NCBI GenBank assembly: GCA_003538975.1
Contig: DPQQ01000001.1
Coordinates: forward strand, 59,166 to 71,326
Length of the DNA stretch: 12,161 bases
Direction of reading: 5' to 3'
Source: Clostridiales bacterium
GTDB lineage: Bacteria; Bacillota; Clostridia; Christensenellales; Borkfalkiaceae
Shown piece by piece: positions 1 through 6,705 of this stretch. Made by a program: the position numbers and the translations under genes. Each line of letters opens with the position of its first letter. Position 1 is the first letter of the stretch. A model generated the notes under the pieces. The model searched no databases, was not told where the DNA came from, and saw nothing but the letters and a program-made list of their open reading frames with translations.

Positions 1-853
1 CGTCGGAGTAATATCCGAAGACGTACAGGAAAATCTTTCGTACAAATTCGCGAAGGCGATGAGAGTTTATATAACCCCTTACCGCCCCTGCGACGAATGT
101 GTTTTCTGCAAAAAAGGATCCAAAAACATGTGCGCCGATCTTAAAATCGCCGGCGAAGATTACGACGGTTATCTTACCGAATTCTGCGCGGTAAACGCGA
201 GAGAAGTCTACCCCATCCCCGACGGGATTTCGGATAACGACGCGCTTTTTATCGAAACAGTGTCGCTCGCTCTTACGATAATCGACAGAATGAACATACA
301 AAAGGGCGAACACGTAGCCATAATCGGCGCGAACAATTTAGGACTCATACTCGCCCAGCTTTTAAGATATTATCAGAATATCCCCATAGTCATAGACAAT
401 AATCCCGAACGCCTTGCGGCAGCCACCGCATGCGGCATTTATTACACCGTCGCGAGCGAAAAGGACGCCCAGAAGGAAGTTTCGAACATAACGGGCGGCA
501 GAATGGCAAGTCAGGTTGTATATATTCAGGAATCTCGCATTCCCCTTAAAACGGCGTTCTTGATAGCGGGCTTCAACGCAAACGTAGCGATAACCGGCTC
601 CACCAACGTTTCGAGCGCGGTATCATTTGCACCTGCTATCAAAAAGGAACTTAAAATTCAGTTCGTCAACACCGGTTACGGCAACGTTATGGCGAGCATC
701 AATCTTATAGTCAATAAAGCGGTAGACTTTTCGAAGCTCTTCTATACCGAAGTCAAATTCAACGATTGCGGAACTTACTTTGACGAAACGATGAAAAAGG
801 ATATGGAAGGACTCGATATTTCGGACGCGATAGTCAAAATGAACGACGTCTGA
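1..853 (+). CDS. Zinc-type medium-chain alcohol dehydrogenase family protein, 5' partial
   Basis: This is an oxidoreductase of the medium-chain dehydrogenase/reductase (MDR) family, cut by the window start. The frame stays open back to base 2, so the ATG at 59 is probably internal; 283 residues are visible of a family usually near 340-350. The four-cysteine structural zinc lobe is intact: visible Cys30, Cys33, Cys36 and Cys44 have the C-x2-C-x2-C-x7-C spacing of this family. A Rossmann segment follows (KGEHVAIIGANNLG, about residues 101-114). Its glycine motif reads GANNLG, with Asn at the usual second Gly. Asp132 at the end of the next strand suggests NAD(H) rather than NADP(H). The catalytic zinc ligands near the GHE motif lie outside the window. 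The substrate cannot be told; sorbitol- or threonine-dehydrogenase-like enzymes share this layout. A strong terminator follows, so this is the last gene of its transcript. The family call is firm and the specificity unknown. Confidence 0.85.
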   Translation, partial: VGVISEDVQENLSYKFAKAMRVYITPYRPCDECVFCKKGSKNMCADLKIAGEDYDGYLTEFCAVNAREVYPIPDGISDNDALFIETVSLALTIIDRMNIQKGEHVAIIGANNLGLILAQLLRYYQNIPIVIDNNPERLAAATACGIYYTVASEKDAQKEVSNITGGRMASQVVYIQESRIPLKTAFLIAGFNANVAITGSTNVSSAVSFAPAIKKELKIQFVNTGYGNVMASINLIVNKAVDFSKLFYTEVKFNDCGTYFDETMKKDMEGLDISDAIVKMNDV

Positions 854-901
854 TCCCACGTTTAAGTCAAAAATAAAAATTCAAATTAAAAATAAACAAC
901 G

Positions 902-931
902 AAAACGCCGCGATCAGTCGCGGCGTTTTTT
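902..931 (+). terminator. Intrinsic terminator after the dehydrogenase
   Basis: A perfect 12-bp stem (902-913 with 918-929) with a TCAG tetraloop and a GC-rich core (CGCCGCGA) runs into six T residues (926-931). It ends the plus-strand dehydrogenase transcript. Because the stem also starts with AAAA on the plus strand, it can act on minus-strand transcripts arriving from the protease operon, and so may be bidirectional between the convergent genes. Confidence 0.92.
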
Positions 932-950
932 ATGCCATATTTTATTCTTC

Positions 951-1010
951 TTATCTGTCCGATTTTATTCTGTTGTGTTCTTTGCAGAGCATCTGACAGT
1001 TTTCCGTATT
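951..1010 (-). pseudogene. Remnant of an HNH endonuclease C-terminus (19 codons)
   Basis: Read on the minus strand, the codons right after the protease stop (1011-1013) continue in the same frame to a TAA at 951-953 and encode 19 residues that include NCQMLCKEHNRIKSDR. This resembles the end of HNH nucleases, where an N-x-Q-x-LC-x2-C/H-N-x2-KSD segment carries the last histidine or asparagine of the metal site and closes the protein. There is no start codon or ribosome-binding site and no upstream HNH half, so if real it is a leftover of a gene replaced or interrupted by the AT-rich protease gene. The match rests on one short motif and could be chance. Confidence 0.4.
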
Positions 1011-3110
1011 TTAAGAAGAAAAAATACTTAAACCTAAATTTCCCTTTGTCGACACAATATCATATGTAGATACAACTATAAAATAAGTCCTACCTTCTAT
1101 TAAATCTATTGAAAGTTTAGCCTGTAAATCCCCTGCTCCGTCATCGCTATAATAACATTTACTTGTCACATAAGGATCTATCACATATAAGCATGTATCA
1201 ATTAGCGTATCTCCATAATAACCTGTTTTAAACTCATATAGTCCGCTTTTAGGTGGTGTATATGTTAAAACGCATGTAGTATTCAAAGATGTCGTAAATG
1301 AAAATACAGCATTATATGCATTTGAAGTGTTTATTTCTTCATAATTCGAATATACAACTGAAGCAGGCGTTATTCCAACTTTTACTTCTCCTGTTCTATA
1401 GTCATTATAAAACCTTACTCTTAAAATATATGGTTTATTCGCTTCTACCGTGTAATTAAACATCGCATTTTCCTCATATCCGCTATTATCATCCTTTTTT
1501 AATAATTTATTTTCTGCATCATATAAAAGCATTACAACATCCATAGAACCGAAAGTTTGAAATAATTTATTACCTGCTGTTTCAAATGTCATATAAAAAT
1601 CTTTATATCTATAACCATTTTGCGGAATTGACGCAACACATTCAACATAACGATCTCCTGCAAGCATATTAATACCTGCATCCGTTCTGTGCCCACAAGT
1701 TTTACATTTATATTCTGTTCTGTTTGTCCCAGGAATTGCTCCCACAGTACGATAAGCATGTGTGTGATTTATTTTCAACGATACATAACTATAACACCAC
1801 GCTGAGTTAACCCATATATTTAAATAATCAGATCCCCAACCAAAATGAGTTATATATCCTAAATATTTATCAGTAGAATCTGGATATGTATAACTATTAT
1901 ACCCATATGCCACTACATAATGATTCAATCCTCCTAAACTTTCTTGCATCAATAAAATTACAGGACGTCCAGAATCCAATTCAGAAACAATACCACTTGA
2001 ATCAACTTTTAACGATCCGAAAAACCATCCGCCTGTCTTAGAATTTATTGTGTAATCAATATTTCCTCCTAATTCATTATTTCTATTCGTTAATATTTTT
2101 TTTAAACCATTTTTTAACTGAGACGTAGTTGCTCCACCAGGAACATTATCTATGACATACTTAAAATAACTATCAACTTCATCACTTCCGTCTTCATAAT
2201 ATCCTCTCGTTCCTAATGTAAAAGAATCCATATCTAACGGATCATTACAAAGATTCGGACTCGCAGCAGTAAAATCAGAACCACCGTACAGATACTTATC
2301 TGCTATTATTCTTCTATCTGAATAATAATTATGATAACTTAAAAGTAATTGTGTCGCAACTGCACCACAAGTTGTCGTCGAATTATACCCGTGATATGGA
2401 TCTAATAAAAAATAACGATAATTAGGTATATATAATCCTTTTGTTAATCTAATCAAATTATCTTCATCTAATTTAGGACTTTCACCAATAGATTTTTCGT
2501 CAATATAGATTTGTTTTTCTTTCGATAAATCTTTTTCGAAAATCGAATAATCATATTTTACAGTTCCCAAATTATCACGTTCCATATAATTACTCAATAA
2601 TGTTTGACGTATCTCGCTTGCATAAGTTTTTGCAGATTCCTCATTAATATAAAGATATTCTTCAGATAAAACGTCAATATATTTATCATTTTCTTTATAC
2701 ATATAAAATCTTGGTCCACCATAATATTTAAGAACCTTACTTGTTGCCGGATAATTTATTTTCCCTTGCATAGAATATTCTAATAATTCCATTGTGTCTT
2801 TAAGAAATACGGCATATCCTTCTTTTTTAAACTCAACATAAATATAATCAGCCGAATTATCTAAATTATATAAATATTCACAATCTTCTATACTTATATC
2901 ACCAAACAATTCATTTATTATTTGTTCAACCGTATAATTAATATCATCACTAGTTGTTTTTTGAGCTAATTGTTCTGTCTTATCTAACTCGCTTGCTTGT
3001 ACAGAAAAAGATTTATTATCAGTGATTATCGAAAAAGACGCCATGCAAAAAGCTAATGCGATTATTACCAATAATTGTATGATTAAATGTTTTTTATTAT
3101 ATTCTTTCAT
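1011..3110 (-). CDS. Secreted C10 (streptopain-like) cysteine protease with C-terminal beta domains
   Basis: This is probably a secreted papain-fold protease of 699 residues. A signal peptide (basic MKEYNKK, hydrophobic core about 9-28, likely cut after VQA near residue 39) is followed by a pro-region to about residue 225. The catalytic domain has Cys248 in TTTCGAVATQ, with YHNY 11 residues later exactly as in streptopain SpeB, and His397 in LNHYVVAYGY. The HFGWG at 422-426 sits where SpeB has NWGWG, so Asn is replaced by His. Next come a possible metal-binding knuckle (His449, His451, Cys469, Cys472) and two beta-rich regions, about 485-585 and 590-699, resembling pre-peptidase C-terminal domains. 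No LPXTG or other anchor is seen, so the enzyme is likely released. The start has a good AAGGGAG site, 18 bases after the upstream lipoprotein gene, so the two are co-transcribed. Composition is strikingly AT-rich (10 G/C of 60 at 2401-2460, against 33 of 60 at 5401-5460 in recG), suggesting transfer. The C10 call is strong; the substrate is unknown. Confidence 0.82.
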   Translation of the reverse strand: MKEYNKKHLIIQLLVIIALAFCMASFSIITDNKSFSVQASELDKTEQLAQKTTSDDINYTVEQIINELFGDISIEDCEYLYNLDNSADYIYVEFKKEGYAVFLKDTMELLEYSMQGKINYPATSKVLKYYGGPRFYMYKENDKYIDVLSEEYLYINEESAKTYASEIRQTLLSNYMERDNLGTVKYDYSIFEKDLSKEKQIYIDEKSIGESPKLDEDNLIRLTKGLYIPNYRYFLLDPYHGYNSTTTCGAVATQLLLSYHNYYSDRRIIADKYLYGGSDFTAASPNLCNDPLDMDSFTLGTRGYYEDGSDEVDSYFKYVIDNVPGGATTSQLKNGLKKILTNRNNELGGNIDYTINSKTGGWFFGSLKVDSSGIVSELDSGRPVILLMQESLGGLNHYVVAYGYNSYTYPDSTDKYLGYITHFGWGSDYLNIWVNSAWCYSYVSLKINHTHAYRTVGAIPGTNRTEYKCKTCGHRTDAGINMLAGDRYVECVASIPQNGYRYKDFYMTFETAGNKLFQTFGSMDVVMLLYDAENKLLKKDDNSGYEENAMFNYTVEANKPYILRVRFYNDYRTGEVKVGITPASVVYSNYEEINTSNAYNAVFSFTTSLNTTCVLTYTPPKSGLYEFKTGYYGDTLIDTCLYVIDPYVTSKCYYSDDGAGDLQAKLSIDLIEGRTYFIVVSTYDIVSTKGNLGLSIFSS

Positions 3111-3128
3111 TTATATTCTCCCTTGTAT

Positions 3129-3608
3129 TTAATTAACTTTCTTTTCGAATAGAACGGAAGTTATTGTAGTTTTATCGAGTTTTACCGCAAACCAACGCTG
3201 ATACGGTCTCGAAGCGTCGCCGACGCCGTACTTTTCTTCTTCCTTATAAGTTATTTTCAGCGCGTCGTCCTTAATATTCAAAGAGTAAAGCTCGGCTTTC
3301 CTGTGAGATACCGTTCTGAAGGTATATACGATTATCATTTGCTTGTCGAAGTCTACTTTCAGCTCGTCTATGTTTTCCTTAAATATACGGTTATACTCTT
3401 CTTCTCCGGTGACGATAAAGGTAAGACTTGTCGGGTAATCGTCGTAGGGACTGATGCGTACAAGGTTTTCAGACACGAAATCTTCATTTATCCAATCGCT
3501 CGCGCCGTCATATAACTCGGCGTTATATCTGATTTTACCGCACGCCGCCATATTACATAAAACAATAAACATAGCCAATATAAATATTAAAAACTTATAT
3601 TTTTTCAT
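3129..3608 (-). CDS. Small lipoprotein A, upstream partner of the protease gene
   Basis: The product is a 159-residue predicted lipoprotein. A short signal segment ends in the lipobox-like MAAC with the lipidated Cys at residue 23, so the product should sit on the outer face of the membrane. The remaining 136 residues contain VDFDKQMIIVYTF (about 85-97) and DASRPYQR (131-138). Both are shared with the paralogue at 3935-4453, along with ACGK-[IV]-[RK]-YNA after the lipobox. The strand pattern resembles the C-terminal domain of PrcB, a lipoprotein of the Treponema dentilisin protease complex; that resemblance is from memory and only suggestive. The start at 3608 has an AAGGAG site at 3617-3622. 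Its stop lies 18 bases before the protease start, so the two form an operon. Inference: a membrane-held partner, inhibitor or chaperone of the protease. No catalytic motif is seen. Confidence 0.85.
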   Translation of the reverse strand: MKKYKFLIFILAMFIVLCNMAACGKIRYNAELYDGASDWINEDFVSENLVRISPYDDYPTSLTFIVTGEEEYNRIFKENIDELKVDFDKQMIIVYTFRTVSHRKAELYSLNIKDDALKITYKEEEKYGVGDASRPYQRWFAVKLDKTTITSVLFEKKVN

Positions 3609-3721
3609 TCTTTGCTCTCCTTATTAAATAATAAATATAAAATAACTGCATTGGTATAGCACCTCTTATTTCAATATCAAAAATTAAATACTAACTAAAT
3701 AAATGCTTCATTTTTTTTCAT

Positions 3722-3763
3722 AAAAATGAGCGCACAAAAAACTTTCTGTTAATTGCACGCTCA
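3722..3763 (-). terminator. Leader terminator/attenuator hairpin
   Basis: On the minus strand TGAGCGTGCA (3763-3754) pairs with TGTGCGCTCA (3736-3727). This gives a 10-bp stem with two G-T wobbles and a 17-base loop, followed at once by TTTTT (3726-3722). It lies between the promoters and the first gene of the operon, so it would stop transcription early unless the stem is prevented from forming. Its first arm begins with the TGA stop of the five-codon ORF, as expected of ribosome-controlled attenuation. Confidence 0.68.
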
Positions 3764-3778
3764 TATAATATAAACCAT
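3761..3778 (-). CDS. Candidate leader peptide MVYII
   Basis: A five-codon frame (Met-Val-Tyr-Ile-Ile-stop) starts at 3778, preceded by GGGAGG (3788-3793) at a 9-base spacing, one of the best ribosome-binding sites in the window. The peptide is too short for a structural role. Its TGA stop forms the start of the first arm of the following terminator hairpin, so a ribosome held there would cover the stem and let transcription proceed. Short upstream frames of this kind are known ahead of attenuated Firmicutes genes, including ribosome-protection ABC-F genes. It might instead be the relic of a lost gene. Confidence 0.4.
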   Translation of the reverse strand: MVYII

Positions 3779-3827
3779 CGGCGTATACCTCCCGATTGAA
3801 TATTTGTAAATTTAATCTTTTTGTTTT

Positions 3828-3855
3828 ATTATATTTATATCAAAACTCCTAACAA
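3828..3855 (-). promoter_or_regulatory. Second candidate promoter in the leader region
   Basis: On the minus strand TTGTTA (3855-3850) and a perfect TATAAT (3833-3828) are separated by 16 bases. Transcription would start near 3821 and still include the five-codon frame and hairpin. In such AT-rich DNA a TATAAT can arise by chance, so this is weaker than the upstream site. Confidence 0.4.
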
Positions 3856-3876
3856 TTTATTTCCTTTTCCACCTTC

Positions 3877-3905
3877 ATTCTATCATATGAATATTTAGGT
3901 GTCAA
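3877..3905 (-). promoter_or_regulatory. Near-consensus housekeeping promoter for the lipoprotein A-protease operon
   Basis: On the minus strand a perfect TTGACA (3905-3900) and TAGAAT (3882-3877) are separated by exactly 17 bases. This is the best sigma-A-type promoter in the accessory segment. Transcription would start near 3870, giving a leader of about 260 bases before lipoprotein A. Confidence 0.75.
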
Positions 3906-3934
3906 TACTCAAAAAAATATTTTAAAACATATAT

Positions 3935-4453
3935 TTATCTTTGTTTTATGAATTCCGCTTCGCTTATATCGAGTTTATCCGTTTTTACAATCAAAACTCT
4001 TTGATAAGGGGCGGTTGCGTCTTTTTTATCGCTCTTTTCTAAACCGAAGTATACTTTTGCCGTTTCGCCGTCAATAACAACCTTATTTAAAAGATAGTTT
4101 CTGCAAGGGTTGACGTCCGCAAAAACATATATCAGAATCATTTCTTTATCGAAGTTAACGGTTAACTCGTTTCCGGAAAAAATCAAAGAATAATCGCCGG
4201 AATTATTAACTATAAATGTTCTGCATACAGGCGAGGTTTCATCATAATAATATTTTTCGTCCGAACCTTCGGCATAGTCCGGGTTTTTATAATACGCGCC
4301 TTTAACTTTATTTTCTTCTAAAAAGGAACTTAAAAAAGACTCTTCGGACATATTATAAATTTTTGCGTTATATTTAACTTTACCGCACGCCGGAAAAATG
4401 CTTAAAACTATAAGCAAAACAGTAAAAAACGCTGTAATTTTATATCTTTTCAT
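3935..4453 (-). CDS. Small lipoprotein B, paralogue of lipoprotein A
   Basis: The product is a 172-residue predicted lipoprotein. The frame is open further upstream, but the ATG at 4453 is preferred: it gives a basic MKRYK start, a hydrophobic stretch and a lipobox-like FPAC with Cys23, the same position as in lipoprotein A, while the 14 extra residues of the longer version would spoil the signal peptide. Shared with lipoprotein A are ACGKVKYNA, NFDKEMILIYVF (about 100-111) and DATAPYQR (145-152). B has a longer insert near residues 50-75 (KNPDYAEGSDEKYYY) and two extra cysteines (Cys77, Cys117) that could form a disulphide. It lies 66 bases after recG and 326 bases before lipoprotein A on the same strand, so the pair probably arose by tandem duplication. 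The start is preceded by a run of ten G. No enzymatic motif is seen and the function is unknown. Confidence 0.83.
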   Translation of the reverse strand: MKRYKITAFFTVLLIVLSIFPACGKVKYNAKIYNMSEESFLSSFLEENKVKGAYYKNPDYAEGSDEKYYYDETSPVCRTFIVNNSGDYSLIFSGNELTVNFDKEMILIYVFADVNPCRNYLLNKVVIDGETAKVYFGLEKSDKKDATAPYQRVLIVKTDKLDISEAEFIKQR

Positions 4454-4457
4454 ACAT

Positions 4458-4467
4458 CCCCCCCCCC
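4458..4467 (-). repeat. Ten-base poly-G tract at the lipoprotein B ribosome-binding site
   Basis: The plus strand has ten C in a row, read as ten G on the coding strand, four bases before the ATG at 4453. No other Shine-Dalgarno sequence is present, so the tract itself must serve as the ribosome-binding site. Homopolymer G tracts of this length are prone to slippage during replication. A length change here would alter the strength or spacing of the site and so could switch or tune expression. Confidence 0.8.
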
Positions 4468-4519
4468 GTGATATAAAATATGATTTCGCCGGCAACCGAC
4501 GGATTTAAGAATTTTCGGT

Positions 4520-6529
4520 TCAGTTAAGCGAAACGTCTTTGAGTCTTTCGTAACGGCTCATAAAGTACGGCTTTAAGGAAGCGACGTCGTACCCGCCCGA
4601 AAAGAAATCGTCCGAGATTTTTTTAGCGAGAAATATTGCCGAAACGTCATACTTAAGATTGCCTAAATCATTAGTGAATTTGCCGCTCTGCCTTACGCCC
4701 ATAAAGTCGCCGCCGCCGCGGGTTTTGTAGTCGTATTCCGAAATTTTGAAGCCGTCCGTATTATCGCAAAGCACTTTAAGCCTTTCGGCGGCTTCGGGAG
4801 AATCGGTGTCGGAGAGCAAAAAACAATAGCTTTTTATATCCGAACGCCCTACTCTGCCCCTTAACTGGTGGAGCTGCGAAAGACCGAATCTGTCCGCGTT
4901 GAAAATGACCATTATCGAAGCGTTGGGAACGTCCACGCCGACTTCTATAACCGTGGTCGAAACGAGAGCGTCAATCTTGCCGTCTTTGAAGTCCTGCATA
5001 GTTTCGTTTTTAATAGCTTCTTTCATTTTGCCGTGCAAAAGAGCGAATTTTACGTTATGGAGCCGCTCTTTAAGTTCGTCGTAAACGGCGGTAACGCTTA
5101 AAAGTTCGCCTTCTTCGTCGCCTTCTATCTTGGGGCATACAAAGTAAGCCTGTCTGCCCTTTTTTATCTCTTCGCCGATATAGCGAATCATGTCCGCGCG
5201 CTTTGCTTCGGAAACGAAATTCGTCTGCACCGGTTTGCGGTTTTTGGGTTTGTCGGCAATGGTCGAAATATCGAGATCGCCGAAGAATATGAGCGACAGC
5301 GTTCTCGGAATGGGAGTCGCGCTCATTACGAGAAGATCCGGACATTCGCCCTTACTTAAAAGGGCGGAACGCTGCGCCACGCCGAAACGCTGCTGTTCGT
5401 CGCACACGCAGAGAGCGAGACTATTAAATTCTACGCTCGACTCTATCACGGCGTGCGTGCCGACAAGCACGTCTATTTTGCCGTCCTTTACGTCTTTTTT
5501 TATCTGCGACTTTTCTCTGGCGGTCATCGAACCCGTTAAAAGTCCTACGTTTGCGTTCTTCAAAAAGCCCGATAAAACCTTGTGGTTTTGCCTCGCCAGC
5601 ACTTCGGTCGGAGACAGCACGGCGACCTGATAGCCGCTCTTTACCGCGGCGAAAACGGTTACCGCCGCGACAGCAGTTTTACCGCTGCCGACGTCGCCCT
5701 GCAAAAGCCTGTTCATGACCGTTTTGCCCTTTAAGTCGGCAAAAATTTCGTCCACGGCCTTTTTTTGCCCGTCCGTGAATTCGAATGGAAAACTCTTTAT
5801 AAACTCGTCGATATGAGACCTTTCGCACGAATAGCGGTTTATTCTGACCTGCTCTCTGTCGCCTTTTACTATTTTGAAGGCGGAAATAAGAGCAAAATAT
5901 TCTTCAACGGCTATTCTCTCGGAAGCCGGTTCGATTTCTTCAGCCTTTTCGGGATTATGCACCGACTTATACGCCCAAAAAAGGTCTTTTAAGTCGTATT
6001 TTTTCTGAAGCGGAAACGGAATATAGGACTGCGGCTTTTCGAGATTTACCGAAAGTCTCGTTACGTCGCGCATGAGCTTTTGCGGGAAGTTCCCCTTTAC
6101 CGCATACTGCGGCACGATGCCTTTTAAGCGATAGTTTTTATCGAGCGGCTCGAACGACGGATTGTAAAGGGTGTATTCGTCGAAATTCTTTTTGACTCTG
6201 CCGTAAAAAAGATATTCTTCGCCGGCGGTCAGTTTTTTAGCGACGTAAGGTTGATTGAACCATATCGCGGTAAAATACAAACCTTCCTGCTCGCAATAAA
6301 CTTTGACGAATTTACGCCTTGCGTTAAACACGTTCTGCGGCGGCGTTATAAGCTTGCCGACCGTCAGAACCATATCGTTGTCGAAGGCGAGTTTAAGCGG
6401 CTGACGGAGAGTCAGATCGAGATACCTTTTAGGGAAATTTTTTATCAGATCCCCCGTCGAAAAGTAACCCATTTTATTAAGTTCTTCTTCTCTTTCGGTT
6501 GCGACGCCTTTTAATACTTTAAGATCCAT
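4520..6529 (-). CDS. recG: ATP-dependent DNA helicase RecG
   Basis: RecG is a branch-migration helicase that reverses stalled replication forks and processes Holliday junctions. The protein is 669 residues, close to the usual 670-690. The N-terminal wedge/OB region (about 1-160) is followed by the helicase core: Walker A GDVGSGKT (278-285), motif II DEQQRFG (377-383), motif III SATPIPRT (403-410), motif V around VSTTVIEVGVDVPNA (523-537) and motif VI QLRGRVGR (555-562). The RecG-specific tail GGGDFMGVRQSG lies at 605-616. Motif II normally reads DEQHRFG; here the His is Gln. The start at 6529 has a modest GAGAG site and gives a normal N-terminus. A terminator (6601-6628) separates it from the upstream fakA operon, so it is probably expressed alone, perhaps reading into lipoprotein B 66 bases downstream. 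In Bacillus recG also follows yloU-yloV, with the serine dehydratase genes between; those are absent here. Confidence 0.97.
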   Translation of the reverse strand: MDLKVLKGVATEREEELNKMGYFSTGDLIKNFPKRYLDLTLRQPLKLAFDNDMVLTVGKLITPPQNVFNARRKFVKVYCEQEGLYFTAIWFNQPYVAKKLTAGEEYLFYGRVKKNFDEYTLYNPSFEPLDKNYRLKGIVPQYAVKGNFPQKLMRDVTRLSVNLEKPQSYIPFPLQKKYDLKDLFWAYKSVHNPEKAEEIEPASERIAVEEYFALISAFKIVKGDREQVRINRYSCERSHIDEFIKSFPFEFTDGQKKAVDEIFADLKGKTVMNRLLQGDVGSGKTAVAAVTVFAAVKSGYQVAVLSPTEVLARQNHKVLSGFLKNANVGLLTGSMTAREKSQIKKDVKDGKIDVLVGTHAVIESSVEFNSLALCVCDEQQRFGVAQRSALLSKGECPDLLVMSATPIPRTLSLIFFGDLDISTIADKPKNRKPVQTNFVSEAKRADMIRYIGEEIKKGRQAYFVCPKIEGDEEGELLSVTAVYDELKERLHNVKFALLHGKMKEAIKNETMQDFKDGKIDALVSTTVIEVGVDVPNASIMVIFNADRFGLSQLHQLRGRVGRSDIKSYCFLLSDTDSPEAAERLKVLCDNTDGFKISEYDYKTRGGGDFMGVRQSGKFTNDLGNLKYDVSAIFLAKKISDDFFSGGYDVASLKPYFMSRYERLKDVSLN

Positions 6530-6600
6530 ATACGCTCTCTATATTATATTTTATCAGATTTTTACTGATGATTTTGCTATATAAAATTATTTATTAAACA

Positions 6601-6628
6601 TAAAAGCGGGATTTTGTTCCCGCTTTTA
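6601..6628 (-). terminator. Terminator after fakA
   Basis: A perfect 11-bp inverted repeat TAAAAGCGGGA (6601-6611) and TCCCGCTTTTA (6618-6628) with a 6-base loop lies between fakA and recG. On the minus strand the stem ends in TTTTA, then TGTTTAAT. It is symmetrical and could work in both directions, but the genes on both sides read on the minus strand, so it should end the Asp23-fakA transcript. The rest of the 176-base gap is AT-rich; I see a TATAAT (6548-6543) ahead of recG but no good -35 box. Confidence 0.8.
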
Positions 6629-6705
6629 TTAAATATATTCGTTATTATTTTTTGTTCTCGTTTCCTTTGAAATTTCAAGAAAATTTTTGCCGTAAAACGT
6701 AAAAA

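Larger units (their letters stand above)
3609..3934 (-). promoter_or_regulatory. 326-base leader region of the lipoprotein A-protease operon
   Basis: This non-coding, AT-rich stretch reads as a regulated leader on the minus strand. In order of transcription it holds a near-consensus promoter (3877-3905), a second possible promoter (3828-3855), a strong Shine-Dalgarno sequence with a five-codon ORF (3761-3778), a terminator hairpin (3722-3763), then about 110 bases of AT-rich DNA up to the AAGGAG site of lipoprotein A. The parts are listed separately. No known riboswitch fold was recognised. The stop codon of lipoprotein B (3935-3937) lies just upstream and no convincing terminator for it is seen, so some transcription may also run in from that gene. 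Confidence 0.6.

Noticed and set aside
4454..4470. G-quadruplex at the poly-G tract
   Set aside because: There is one run of ten G without the separate G runs and loops of a normal quadruplex; slippage is the better idea.
5190..5630. Long open frame on the plus strand inside recG (and similar ones inside fakA and gyrA)
   Set aside because: These are antisense shadows of well-supported genes. They have no recognisable motifs or ribosome-binding sites, and the opposite-strand proteins are full-length conserved families.
6543..6576. Promoter for recG
   Set aside because: A TATAAT is present at 6548-6543 on the minus strand, but the matching -35 position reads TCATCA. Nearby ATCAG/CTGAT half-sites (6553-6569) could be an operator, but nothing supports a specific regulator.
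6667..6678. Perfect 12-base palindrome TTGAAATTTCAA after fakA
   Set aside because: It is short, AT-rich, has no loop or T tract and resembles no operator I can name; it is likely chance in AT-rich DNA.
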